From the NCBI GenBank assembly GCA_949775045.1, contig OX459099.1, forward strand, positions 17,964,741 to 18,028,740: a stretch of 64,000 bases of DNA, given 5' to 3'. The DNA comes from Metridium senile (lineage: Eukaryota; Cnidaria; Anthozoa; Actiniaria; Metridiidae). The translations under genes were made by a program, and so were the position numbers. Of the stretch, positions 34,401 through 52,234 are shown piece after piece (position 1 is the first letter of the stretch; each line of letters begins with the position of its first letter). The notes beneath the pieces are model-generated. The model was not told where the DNA came from and did not search any database. It saw only the letters and a list, made by a program, of their open reading frames with translations.

Positions 34401-36083
34401 ATGAATATACACGGGATGAAATCCTGGATGTAAAGTCAGATTGACTTCTATTTCATATAGTTTACAGTACAAGTTTGTTTTGGACGGACTCGAGGCAACC
34501 ATCAATTTCAACACACAAAACTCCGCTTTTAAGTTGTTTAACTTCGCAATTATCAGTACTTCAACCCCTAGAAAAAGTGCAAAAAGAACTCTGAGCATGA
34601 TTAAAACATTTCGGGGAAACATCGTATACCATCATATAACGATTTATGATTGCAATAAATAAACGTTAACTGTTGTAACTATCATCGGTCATCAGGACGG
34701 CTCTTTGTACGGCGACTTTTTAGCCTCGAATCGAGATTAAAGCTATTTTGAATGCTCCACGATCTTTTAATTTCTCTTTCTGCGTAGTAGCAATTTTGCT
34801 AACCAATTTAATCGGCTAAAGGCTCATCTGAAGGCTTTAAAAGGCTCAAAACTGTCACTATTTTCTACTCCGCTTTCTTGTACTTCTAAGACAGACTAAG
34901 TAAGAAAGTTCTCAGTCTTCGAAAGTACTTTGTAAACCTTCGCTTTTCTTACTACTGTCCTTTGAATCCAGTATAATTCTTTATCGGTATCTGATAAAGA
35001 TATTCTGATTGTCTAGTTTAAACTGATGTCAGGGATGATTCAGTCAACGGTAAATACTGTCGATTTATCGAACTTTTCTTACTCAAAACAACAGAAGTAA
35101 CAGAGAAACACTGAGTGGCACTAGCTTGGGTTTCCCGAATTTACGTCACAAGGTTACCAGTCTCCCAATTCCCGGCCAACCTGAAGGGGCGCGGTCGATT
35201 TTAAAGTTTAGGGCGCTATTTCTCCGCGAATAAATGTTCAAATCAAATTTTTTTTTTTAGATCATGACTGACCTATATATCAACTTCTTAAAACGCCAAA
35301 AAACCGCGAGAGTTCATATACACTTTAATTAGCCACTGAAATAAACACGCGATGTCACGCTCGTTGTAGTAAATTTTCATTCGGCGGGCGCTACTTTCGT
35401 ACTTCAACTTCGGCGCTACTTTTAAAAACGTTCTTTTATATGGATTTGACTAAAATTTCGCAATATTATTGACTATATATCTAAAATTGTACTGCAAAGA
35501 TATCACTCATTTTCATTTGTTCTTTTGTGAGTAATACGCAATTGTGATCGTAGTTATGAAAGAGTGAAAACGTCAAGCAAAACTTCATTTTAATAAAAAG
35601 CTCGATCTCTGCATTACCTACATATTAACCAGAGCTTTCCGCAGGGAGTTTAAATGGAGGTCCAAGGAAACATTCTGCAGTATTACAATCATAATTTGTG
35701 CATCCTATGAAATGTTATGACCGCTTATATTTACACACGAACAAAATACACATTTAAATGTTTTCGTGATTCATTCGTTATCAAACAGATAACTTTTCTT
35801 CTAACTTTCCCAATTGATGTGCTAAATGGGGCAGTTTATAGCACATTTATTGGTTTTTCGCAATCAGCTCAAATTCAAAAGATATTTAAGAAAAACCATT
35901 TTACAAAAAAGTTGTTTATCGTTGCTATGGAAACTTTGATTAGCATAATTAAAACATCATTCGAAACTTTCATCCAAGACTGTCATTTGGTAAAAAATTC
36001 ACATTCATGGGGCGAAGATAAGATCATATAATTGCGAATTCAAAAAGGGATGTGTGCGCCATTCAAAACTACCTCGAGCCACC
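31452..36083. mobile_element. 4.6-kb TTAA-flanked long-inverted-repeat transposon
   Basis: The ends GGTGGCTCGAGGTAGTTTTG and its reverse complement are bordered by TTAA at 31448-31451 and 36084-36087. The arms are nearly 1 kb: the right arm is continuous (about 35140-36083), while the left arm (31452 to about 33330) is split by a nested element. Both arms carry the same 104-codon ORF (minus 31818-31504, plus 35717-36031). The unique centre (33340-35130) has no transposase I can recognise; one minus ORF at 34622-34362 begins with a hydrophobic, signal-like stretch. TTAA targets are typical of piggyBac-type elements; assignment is inference. Confidence 0.82.
32211..33113. mobile_element. Nested 903-bp TTAA element
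   Basis: The TIR starts CATGCAGCGC and extends about 95 bp with good pairing (AATTCCTC, TTATTGAAAGTTTC). TTAA lies at 32207-32210 and 33114-33117. The undisturbed opposite arm of the host element (near 35325) has a single TTAA in CACTTTAATTAGCC, the exact empty site. Inside are a TTGTATCGGC hairpin (about 32838-32905) and the AATTCATGAATAATTAATGAGA repeat. Confidence 0.85.
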
Positions 36084-36233
36084 TTAATGAAAGGAAAAGG
36101 AAGAGCGCGTTATAAGTAGAAGATTATTTGGAATAATGGGTATAACAGCATGACCCATTAAATTTCATGCCCTAGCTATCTCAATTTCAAGGCGAACAGG
36201 TAATATAATTTCCGAGTGGAGACTGGGAAACTT

Positions 36234-36446
36234 CATGCCGGGCATGAAAAATCACAACAGTTCTAGAACAAGTGCAAAGATAGTTCTAGAACACGTGCAA
36301 AGATAGTTCTAGACCACGTGCAATGTGGACATGCCAGGCATGAAAAACACAGAAGGCAGTTCATGCCCGGCATGTCAAATCACAATAGTTCTAGAACACG
36401 TGCAAAAATAGTTCTAGAACAAGATCAATGTTGGCATGCCGGCAAT
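36234..36446. promoter_or_regulatory. Cluster of TTCTAGAA, CACGTG and CATGCCNGGCATG palindromes
   Basis: In about 210 bp: CATGCC-N-GGCATG palindromes at 36234, 36330 and 36362, and a shortened GGCATGCCGGC near 36433. AGTTCTAGAAC-type sites lie near 36260, 36284, 36307 (one change), 36389 and 36411. CACGTGCAA follows three of these. Spacing is a fairly regular 23 bp within groups. A regulatory role is inference; a diverged minisatellite is the alternative. Confidence 0.5.
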
Positions 36447-36549
36447 AAAAACATTTCTACAACATGAATATACACATGACCAGCATTAAGACAGTTATTT
36501 TAAAATAGTTATATCAACTCACAACATATAAAGATAAATGTATATCAAA

Positions 36550-36561
36550 GTTTTATTATTA

Positions 36562-36658
<97 letters not shown>
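36550..36658. repeat. (ATT)n microsatellite
   Basis: More than 30 ATT units with one ATC variant. Confidence 0.97.
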
Positions 36659-36900
36659 ATCAATGATTGTGGCTAAACTTGTTGATACCTGCTGCAAAAG
36701 ACACATGTATTTATCAGTCTTTATGGTGGCTCCCAGTAGTTTACTTTTGTCACACTTTCCATGATTTTAATTATTCTATTTCCTTTAATTAATTTATTTT
36801 GGTTTAAAAAAACGTATGACGTCACAGTCATTAACATTTTGGAAGTGTAAAGCCTTATAACTTAAACGATAGGTAAATATAATATAATTAAATTTGTAAC

Positions 36901-37008
36901 ACCGTAAAAAAAGTTGACTTAACTTTACTGACGTTTCGAGCTTTAGCTATTTTTTTTCGAAACGTCAGTAAAGTTAAGTCAACATTTTTACGGTGTAACA
37001 AATTTCAT
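36901..37008. mobile_element. Hairpin MITE
   Basis: CCGTAAAAAAAGTTGACTTA plus ACTTTACTGACGTTTCGA pairs with its reverse complement ending in TTTTTACGG. The loop is about 15 bp. Confidence 0.8.
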
Positions 37009-37980
37009 TATATCACTTATCGTTTATATCAAACACCGACACAGTCTATACTAGCTAGTTTCCACTTATAACTCAAAAACGCATCACTCAAATCAAGAAA
37101 TATTTCATTGTTTAACTATTCACTTCATGTAGAATCGATACAGAAAGTATTGTATTTATTGGGATGAGATACACCTTAACTTTTGATTGATGAAAACATG
37201 TTTTCCACAATATCCTTAAAATTTGGTGCTACCTTACGAAACGTTTACAGGTTATAACGTTTGCAAACTTTAGAGATTATTCCAACCCCATTTTCTTTCG
37301 CCTCAACATCCTAAACGAGTTCCATGACCTTATTGGATTTCAAACTGCCATTTTCATGCATGATTTTCACCACAACAATCTACCAAACGTTTTTGATTCT
37401 TTCTTTTCGCGCGTCAACATCAGACACAATTATAATACTAGATCTGCAGCTAGTTCTAATTACTCTTTACCTTATGCAATAACTAATTGTGTTTTATTCA
37501 ATGTTAATTAATGATTGATATATGAACATGTGAACGGAATTACAACATGTGAAATGACCAGTTTGAGTATTGCTAATGAGCCCATTTTCCATTGCATTCA
37601 AATTGTCTCGACATTCCCTGCGGGTTGTAAACTGTTTCCCTTTCACAATGACTACTAGTAATTTCTCTGAGACAGTTTTTTTCAACTTTTAAATTGCATA
37701 CTGAAATCTGAGCCTCCGTTGGGGATCCTTGAAAAGAGGGGCAAAGAAAGAAATGTCAACCATTGGTAATAAAGGGATCCCGGTACATAGAAACAAATGT
37801 CGCGCAGGTTTCAAACAAATTTTCCATTGCATTCAATTTGTCTCGACATTCCCTTGGGGAATGATTACCATCATCCAAGGCTTGAAATGTTCCTATGAAA
37901 ACTACTCATTTGTATAGTTTTTCTAGTATTAGAGTCTCGTATTTCTAACAGTTGGGTATATCACAAAGCTGGTCTGCACC
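37009..37980. other. Unannotated stretch with one direct repeat
   Basis: TTTTCCATTGCATTCAA plus TTGTCTCGACATTCCC occurs near 37584 and again near 37821. Otherwise I see no gene or element. Confidence 0.5.
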
Positions 37981-39000
37981 TGTAGATCTGAAATAATAAA
38001 AGCTGAACTGTCAGTGTAATTTCATCAATTCCTTTAATTCAAATCATCAATTTGTAAAACTTATGCACTATACAGTATTAATTTTTCATAATTTCAACCT
38101 TATTTGAAACAGTTATTATAGCAGGTTAATACATTTATATTCTCAGCACTATGTACTTCATGTCAATAATTATACCCTATGGTATATGTCTCAATGCCAT
38201 GAATAGGCTATAAACGACAATACTTAGGTGTATTAATTTTTACACTAATTTTACGCTTTTGTGACATTCTAAAATATTTGATTTATATTAACTATCACAT
38301 TTGTCACATCCATAATTAGCCACTTTCCTATCGAGTTTGGGGCCTGGGACGAGTGAAGTACGCAAAGGCGTCTGGGATCGTTAATCGGTACGCCTTCGTC
38401 AGTTAATTATAGTAAATGTGGCTGACAAACGATGTTTTCGCTAAGTGACTGAGAAGATATTCCAGGTGCAAAGCTTATGAAACCGATTGACCAATGTACT
38501 TGTTCTGTTTTACGACGGTTATTCTAAGAATATATATAGCTGTGTATTTTACGTTTATTGAGAAAAAAAATTTGCAAAATTGCAAATTAAAGTTTCGTGA
38601 AAATTACTCTTAAACTAAGAAAAATGTTTTTTTGAAACTAAGACTTTAAAATCGGTTTTTGTGTTTTCTTTATTAAAACGTTTAGCAACAGCAATAAACA
38701 TTACATAATGATCATACTGGTCCTTTTAAATGGTTGTGTTAAATCGACTTTCGCAGCTAGCACTTCAACTACCAGAGTGATTCTCAAGCGTTTTTATTGT
38801 CTATCGATCGAAGGTTGCTGTCTTCAAATCGTAGATCATAGTAGCCGAGACAGCGAGGTATTATGGGAAGTGACATTATATAATTACGTGTGTGACTTGC
38901 ATGAGAGACGCAGTCATTTAATAAAAATGCAAATTTGTAACTATCAAACATCCCATTCACAATTCTGTTCTCAGCTCCAGTGATCATAACATATGGTCTG
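37981..39000 (+). repeat. Diverged fourth copy of the ASTE1 3' flank, without a gene
   Basis: Blocks match the copy B flank in order: 38070-38160 with 22010-22100, 38255-38310 with 22835-22910, 38570-38650 with 22940-23000, and 38690-38940 with 23345-23560. No asteroid-like exon is visible upstream. Confidence 0.65.
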
Positions 39001-39452
39001 CCTTTTATAACATGACAAGCCTTGTTGAATAGCCCCATTCACAGTTCCCTGCACCATCTTGAACGGTATCAGGGCCTTTTTATCGATGCAAGACGATACC
39101 CAGCGTTGAGTTAGCAATGATAGAGACGCGTGAATAATTGTCCCGGGAGGTGTTAAAAAGTCTCTTTCATTGCAAGCTCGACGTTCATCTCGCTTTAATT
39201 AAGGCCCGGCTATACCTTTCAAGGCGGCGCACGGAACTGTCTCCAAAACGGCCTTTGAGGTCATAATTCTTGGTAATGATATAATTGATAAAAAAGGTAG
39301 ATTATTCATTATTCTATTTGGAACTAGTTACATAATTATTTAGTATATACATGATTCACAACTTCATAAGAACGTGCGCTCTCATTGGCTAGCTATCTCG
39401 GAATCTGAGACCATATTCACTGCTCAAGCTCGGAATATTGCTTCTCGGCAAA

Positions 39453-39560
39453 ATGGCGTCTCGGTTTGCAACAATTACCGATGAAGAAATTGAAAAAATT
39501 CAACAAAACGCAATTGCACAAAACACAAAGAAAGCTACAAAGTTTTGTTTAAGTGTTGTT
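39453..39560 (+). pseudogene. Crypton/DUF3504-type N-terminus, interrupted
   Basis: The 36 codons MASRFATITDEEIEKI...NTKKATKFCLSVV match the pattern of the N-terminus of Crypton-derived (KIAA1958/ZMYM-like) proteins. There, an (M)-x-RF-x(4-6)-EEE segment and NTKKAT precede the tyrosine-recombinase part. The frame is cut directly by the TIR element at 39561 and I find no continuation after 40406. This is a dead fragment. Family assignment rests on this short segment only. Confidence 0.5.
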
Positions 39561-40406
39561 AGCCTGCGTAGCTGGCCCTGGGGGTGGGGAGAGGGATACA
39601 AGGGGACGGAGGGGAGGGGGATGGCCCTGGGGGTGGGGAGAGGGATACAAGGGGACGGACGGGAGGGGGATGGGGAGAGGAAGGGAAGAAGGGAGGGCCT
39701 GCAGCGAAGACCCTTGATTTTCCATTACGCCCTCTTCCTAGCACTGTGTGTTGTCTGGTTTAGCTGTCATAATTGTAACCTCCATTACTAGTGTTTCCTA
39801 ACATAAAAACTTCGTATTTCAAAATATATTACTATTATATGCGAGTACCAAATTTTCACAATCAAAATTATCATTATAAACTTGTCTAATCAAGTTCCAA
39901 AGCTCAAAACTCAAAAGAAATAAGCGTGTTTACTTCACAAACGGAAATCAAGTCTATTTTACATGACCTTCAAAGGTCAAGTAAACAATGCAGCATATCT
40001 TGCTTTATTCAGTCAGAAAGCGTATTCACCTTAACCAATGTGAAATAAACCAAAAATATTTATCAGTTTTGAACTTCTGATGCCAAGGTCTCGCTTTTAG
40101 ATATTAGATATGTTATAGATCGACATTTCTTGATCTCACTTGCCTGAAATAGCCGTTTGTAATTAGAGCTACTTGTTACAGCTCAAGCTACCGTTGGTCT
40201 GTTCAATATTGACATGTCACAATATAGCTAACAACAGCCAATGAGATTTCACCTGGTCGCTCTCGACCAATGGGAATTTCGCGCACGGAATCCGTGCGCG
40301 AAATTATGGAAAATCAAGGGTCTTCGCTGCAGGCCCTCCCTTCTTCTCCCCAATCCCCCTCCCCTCCCATCCGCTCCTTTCTCCCTAGGGCCGAGCTACG
40401 CAGGCT
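39561..40406. mobile_element. 846-bp TIR element with AGCCTGCGTAGC ends
   Basis: AGCCTGCGTAGCTGGCCCT at the left pairs with AGGGCCGAGCTACGCAGGCT at the right. The arms continue with GGGAGGGGGATGG-type and GCAGCGAAGACCCTTGATTT blocks (about 39561-39735 with 40308-40406). A 68-bp internal tandem repeat (CTGGGGGTGGGGAGAGGGAT) is in the left arm. Confidence 0.8.
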
Positions 40407-40409
40407 AGG

Positions 40410-40552
40410 ATTAGGTATACGTCTTTATCCGAGAACACGAGGCACATAAAGTGTCTTACCCAAGGACACAACGCAATCGCCCTGGCCGGGAATCAAATCC
40501 AGACCAGTAGGCCCAGAATCCGATCCACTGACCACTAGACCATCACGACTCT
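40410..40552 (-). repeat. tRNA-derived SINE
   Basis: The minus strand has an A-box-like TGGTCTAGTGGTCAGTGG, a degenerate B-box GATTTGATTCCC, then TGTGTCCTTGGGTAAGACAC, a 3' motif common in invertebrate SINEs. Confidence 0.65.
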
Positions 40553-40953
40553 CTATGTTTACCATGGATTGTAGCCATTATTACGTTAACTTGTTTTTTA
40601 GGTTTATCAAAAATAGCCACATCTGCAGATTACAATAGCCCATTTTCTATCTCTTCTTATATGTAAGGTTGGGACTAGAAAGTAACTAAACCTGGTTGAA
40701 ATCGGCTGAAATAAAGTCAGAGGATTATAGAGATCAACAAGAAGAAACTGTAAGATAATGTCTAGTTACAATCTTTATTAATGACTTAAATCACATCAGA
40801 TTGATTATTTTACAATTTTGAAAAGTAATAAGATATAGCGGCAGTGATTTTACATCGAAAACACATTTTTTTCAGCTTAATTTTTATATTACATGTTACT
40901 TTTACTTATTTTTGGTTTTAAACACGAACTGCATTGGAAACATTATTAGACAA

Positions 40954-41034
40954 TCAAGAATCATCTGCTGGGAAATCGGTATCGGAATCATAGATTCCAG
41001 TCCATTCAGTGGGCATGGCTTCTATGAAGGCAAC
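40954..41034 (-). other. In-frame acidic tail after the NACHT stop codon
   Basis: After TAG the frame stays open for 26 codons, giving an acidic tail with EAMPTEWTGIYDSDTDF, then TGA. It could be the original C-terminus, read-through product or chance. Confidence 0.35.
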
Positions 41035-48511
<7,477 letters not shown>

Positions 48512-49569
48512 TTGTCTGTCTTATAATAGACTAATTTAATAGTTATTAAACCTGCAATAGAGATAATATATATTTTAATGTAATATATATATATATGTTC
48601 ACTCTTGAAAAAGACGCCCGATGGCGTCGAACTGACGTCGCGACCGAGTAAAAAGAAAAACCTTGTCGTTTTAAACTTTATCATTAGAGATAATATATCC
48701 ATGTGTGATTGAACTCATATCTTACCATGACGTCACGTCGTGTTTACATGATCAAGAACCATGACAGTTTATACGAAAGCCGAGGAGGGACTTCAGACTT
48801 CAGACTTCAGAGATAATTATCTCTGAAGTCTGAAGTCTGAAATATAGTTTTAGGACTTCAGACTTCAGACTTCAGAGATAATTATGAGAATGGGCTTCCT
48901 GTGCAGACTGGTTTTTGTAAAAAAAAAGAGCTGTGTGGTAAACATTGACCTGTACGTAAACAGAAAAGGAAAAAGAGAAGAAAACGGAAGAGTGAAGGTT
49001 AGAAAGAGCTGGGGTATGGTGTGCAATAGTAAATGGAAAAGAGAACAAAAATTGATAATGGAATAAATGAAAATATGGATGCAACAAAAAAGGATAGGAA
49101 AAACAATAAATGAAATAAATAAATAAATGAATAGAAAATGAATAGAAACACAAAGGAATTAAGAAAGAAGGAAAGGAATAGATGAATAGATAATTAAATA
49201 AATGGATAGATAGATGTGAAGCTAATGAGAATCAAATATAAAATGATAATAATATAAAAATAAAAGTGTAAATCAATAGATGAATAAATGAATAAAAAAC
49301 AGTGGTGGTGGAAATGATGGAAGTGGAAAAACTATGAGGAGAGTGTACAAGACGGCTAGCTGATTAGAAGAATGGCGGTAGTTTGTGCTGGTAAGGATTA
49401 GGTCAATGTAAAAACACACGCCAAAAAGCAGGTATTCGTACCAACACATCAATGGGGGAGAGGGTGGTAAAAACGGAGGAAGTATTTGATAAATGTATGT
49501 GTGTGTGTGTGATGGAGAGTGTAGAGCGAGTGAGTGACAGCGTGGTGCTGTGATAATGAGGTGGCATTG

Positions 49570-50109
49570 TTATGTAAGAATGGTGTTGAGAATGCGATAC
49601 GTATGGTTTGGAGAATGAAATAAGTCTGTATCGTGGGAGAATAATGATCGAACGTGTACATGCGGGGACAATATAGATAGTGTGAGTGGTGAATAATGTC
49701 GGGGTGTGTATGGGTTAATTAAATGTTGTGTTTGTGTTAGGATGTCAGTGTTGGCCTGTGTGTGTTCTAGTCTGTGTTGTTGTAAGAGTAGCTTTCTAAG
49801 TTCCATCAGTCGAGTGTTGTGTAGTGTTCTTTCCCATTGTAAGTGTATGGGAGCAGCGAGTGGCATTGGGGGAGTGAGTGTGGGGATAAGGTGTGTAGGG
49901 GGATTGTTGTCAATGATGCGTTGCTCTAAAAAGGTGATTTGGGTGCTGTGTGTGTTGCGGAGGTTAAGTAGGCGGGATATTTGTTCTGTGAATGGTTGGT
50001 TTTGGGTTGGTGTTGTGTTGTTGATTGTTTTTTTGATTTGATTGGTGGTGGTTGTGATTCTGGGTGCACTTAGGGGGGTGTGAGAGTCCGGGAGTAAGGA
50101 CTTCCTCAT
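49570..50109 (-). CDS. Uncharacterised Thr/His/Pro-rich ORF in the nested element
   Basis: A 179-codon ORF on the C/A-rich strand. No domain recognised. Residues 40-130 have mixed, helix-compatible composition (QISRLLNLRNTHSTQITFLE...), not just low complexity. It lies downstream, on the same strand, of the ORF at 51474; the two may be exons or a split gene of the mobile element. It could also be non-coding. Confidence 0.3.
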   Translation of the reverse strand: MRKSLLPDSHTPLSAPRITTTTNQIKKTINNTTPTQNQPFTEQISRLLNLRNTHSTQITFLEQRIIDNNPPTHLIPTLTPPMPLAAPIHLQWERTLHNTRLMELRKLLLQQHRLEHTQANTDILTQTQHLINPYTPRHYSPLTLSILSPHVHVRSLFSHDTDLFHSPNHTYRILNTILT

Positions 50110-50230
50110 GGTTCTTGTGGGTTCAGCACGGGTTGTTGTTGAGGTGGGTGTGATGGTGTTGTAAGTTATGGGGGTGTGTGTTGGTGGTTTTAAGAGAGGT
50201 GCCGAAGGAGTTCTGTCTTTGGACGATGCT

Positions 50231-51472
50231 GTCTAAAAGTACACACGAGTGACCACGAGTGACTACGAGTGACCACGAGTAACCACGAGTGAAAATATGA
50301 AAAAAAGAAAAAAATTGAAAAAAATTGAAAAAAGGAAAAACAACCAAATAACGTAACAGTATAAAAGAACAAATATGGAAGCAATAGAAAATAAAAATGA
50401 ATTACATTTAAAACATGAAGAAGAATGAATAAGAAAATTAAACATGAAATGATATAACAACAAACAATTCAAATGATAATCAAAAGGACGCGAAAACAAA
50501 TGGCTTGTAATAAACGTAAAAGTATCGGGCAACAATCTCATTAGTTTGACTATAATTATATAAAACTTAGCAGAGCATAAGAAATGATATATTTCTACAA
50601 TGAAGAGTAAAAGAAATGAAAATTGGATGAAAATGAAAAATAATGAAAACGTGAAAGAAAAACATTTTTTTATAAGAAGTATTTTAAAAGCTTGATTCAT
50701 TCATTTCAGTTGCATTGCTACCGATCGTAGCCTATTTAATCAATAAATAATTTACGTACTAAAATAGAAACAATAGAATAGACAACCGAAACTGACAAAG
50801 GATTTTGCTATTATTTAACAATTTTAGTTAAGTTGTTTCACGGTTGTAGTGTTAGTACTCTATTAAAACAGCAACAATGTCTAAATTATCTAATAGTAAC
50901 AATAAAACCGTAACAGTCTTAGTTGAGCGTTTTTTTTCTTCCAAAAATGAATTATATAGCAAAATGATCATTTCATGTTTAATTTTCTGTTAATTTTTAA
51001 ATATAATTCATTTTTCTTTTCTATTGCTCCCATCACAGGGACCCCTAATTAATCAATAATTATTAATAAAATAGACGAAAAACGCGCGCGCATGCAATTG
51101 TTCTTCGTTTGGGCTTCCTGTGTCGACTACTGCTCGTGATATCTGGTGGGCTTCCTGTGGCCGCCGTTGCTTGGTGACGAATGGCTGACGAATGGCAAAA
51201 TTCAAAAACTTTTCTCGCGTAGCTTTTCTCCGCAAATCTCTCTAGTTTAGTAATATGTGACATATATATTATCACAAGGGGTGGACAAGTTACCAAGCAA
51301 CGGCTGCCACAGGAAGCCCAACAGATATCACGAGCAGTAGTCGACACAGGAAGCCCAAGCGACGAACAATCGCATTCGCGCGCGTTTTTCATCTATTTTA
51401 TTCATAATTATTGATTGATTAGGGGTCCCTGTGCTTGTGGTCACTCGTGGTCACTCGTGTGTACTTTTAGAC
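50231..51472. mobile_element. TIR element with GTCTAAAAGTACACACGAGTG ends
   Basis: The inverted ends are GTCTAAAAGTACACACGAGT and its complement (ending at 51472), followed inward by a 10-bp tandem repeat (CACGAGTGAC, five units at the left, two at the right). It separates the two C/A-rich ORFs. The flanks GACGAT and ATCGTC also pair, so the true ends may lie slightly further out. Confidence 0.65.
51034..51433. mobile_element. 400-bp palindromic element with CACAGGGACCCC ends
   Basis: CACAGGGACCCCTAATTAATC pairs with GATTAGGGGTCCCTGTG. The arms continue through ATAAAATAGA, GCGCGCG, GGGCTTCCTGTGTCGACTAC and GGGCTTCCTGTGGC, so CACAGG ends are repeated inside each arm. It is nested in the 50231-51472 element. 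Confidence 0.8.
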
Positions 51473-51473
51473 A

Positions 51474-51995
51474 TTATCGTCTTCGGACCCAGTTGTGACT
51501 GTGAATGTGAGGCCTGTCGGTGTATGTGTGGAGGTGTTGGTGTGTGAGATTGCATGTGGCGGTGTGTGGTCTAGGGTGATGCGTTGCTGTCGAAGAGTTT
51601 CTGCTTTTGTGTGCGGTAGTAAGCTTGGCTTTGGGGCCTGTGGATGGAATGGTAGATGGAATGGTGAAATGATGTCTGCGGGGCGCGAGGTGGTTCTTGT
51701 TGGTGCGTTTAGATGTGGTGGAGGTTATGGTGGGTGGAGGTGTGATGGTCTGTGTTGTTGTGGAGGTAAAAGTGTTAGTGGGAGTGCTGGAATTCGTTGT
51801 GGATGTCGTGTTATGAGTGGGTGTTGGAGGTGGTGTGGTGTAGACGGAACGTAGTTTCTCGTCGTCTATCTCTTGTAGAAACTCGGTTGATCCAGGTCCG
51901 TAGTCCATAATGTCGATGTCTCTGTGGGGGTTCATCAGGATAAACGGTTCGATGTCAAGTACGTTGTAAAGGATAAAGCTCTTATCAACGTCACT
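51474..51995 (-). CDS. Uncharacterised ORF, acidic start and Thr/Pro-rich tail
   Basis: The frame is open from about 51995 (possible acceptor TGGTAG before it). It reads FILYNVLDIEPFILMNPHR, then DYGPGSTEFLQEIDDEKLRS, then a long Thr/Pro/Ser/His-rich tail to a stop at 51474. The first 60 residues look like ordinary protein; I do not recognise the family. An internal ATG is at 51935. It ends next to the inserted element at 51472. Confidence 0.3.
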   Translation of the reverse strand, partial: SDVDKSFILYNVLDIEPFILMNPHRDIDIMDYGPGSTEFLQEIDDEKLRSVYTTPPPTPTHNTTSTTNSSTPTNTFTSTTTQTITPPPTITSTTSKRTNKNHLAPRRHHFTIPSTIPSTGPKAKLTTAHKSRNSSTATHHPRPHTATCNLTHQHLHTYTDRPHIHSHNWVRRR

Positions 51996-52234
51996 ACCAG
52001 AAAGTCACGCCGAATACTAGCTAATTGACGTTATTTCCATCTAGGAAATAACGCGAATTCAATAACGAGCTCGAGGCAAGTAGAAAAGTCCAGTCACAAG
52101 TATTTACACGTGTACTGGTATAGTGTACTGATAAGTGATCAATTATCCCTGAAGTCTGCACAGGAAGCCCAATCTCATAATTATCTCTGAAGTCTGAAGT
52201 CTGAAGTCCTAAAATTATATTTCAGACTTCAGAC

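Larger units (their letters stand above)
48874..52195. mobile_element. Second-layer TIR element with GGGCTTCCTGTGCAGACT ends
   Basis: GATAATTATGAGAATGGGCTT at the left matches the complement of the right end AAGCCCAATCTCATAATTAT. The interior contains G/T-rich DNA whose minus strand has two long, C/A-rich ORFs. Confidence 0.65.

Noticed and set aside
31504..36031. The same 104-codon ORF on opposite strands (31818-31504 minus, 35717-36031 plus) as a conserved protein pair
   Set aside because: They are the two arms of one inverted-repeat element, so identity follows from the repeat. The few differences between arms mostly change the amino acid, giving no sign of selection on a protein.
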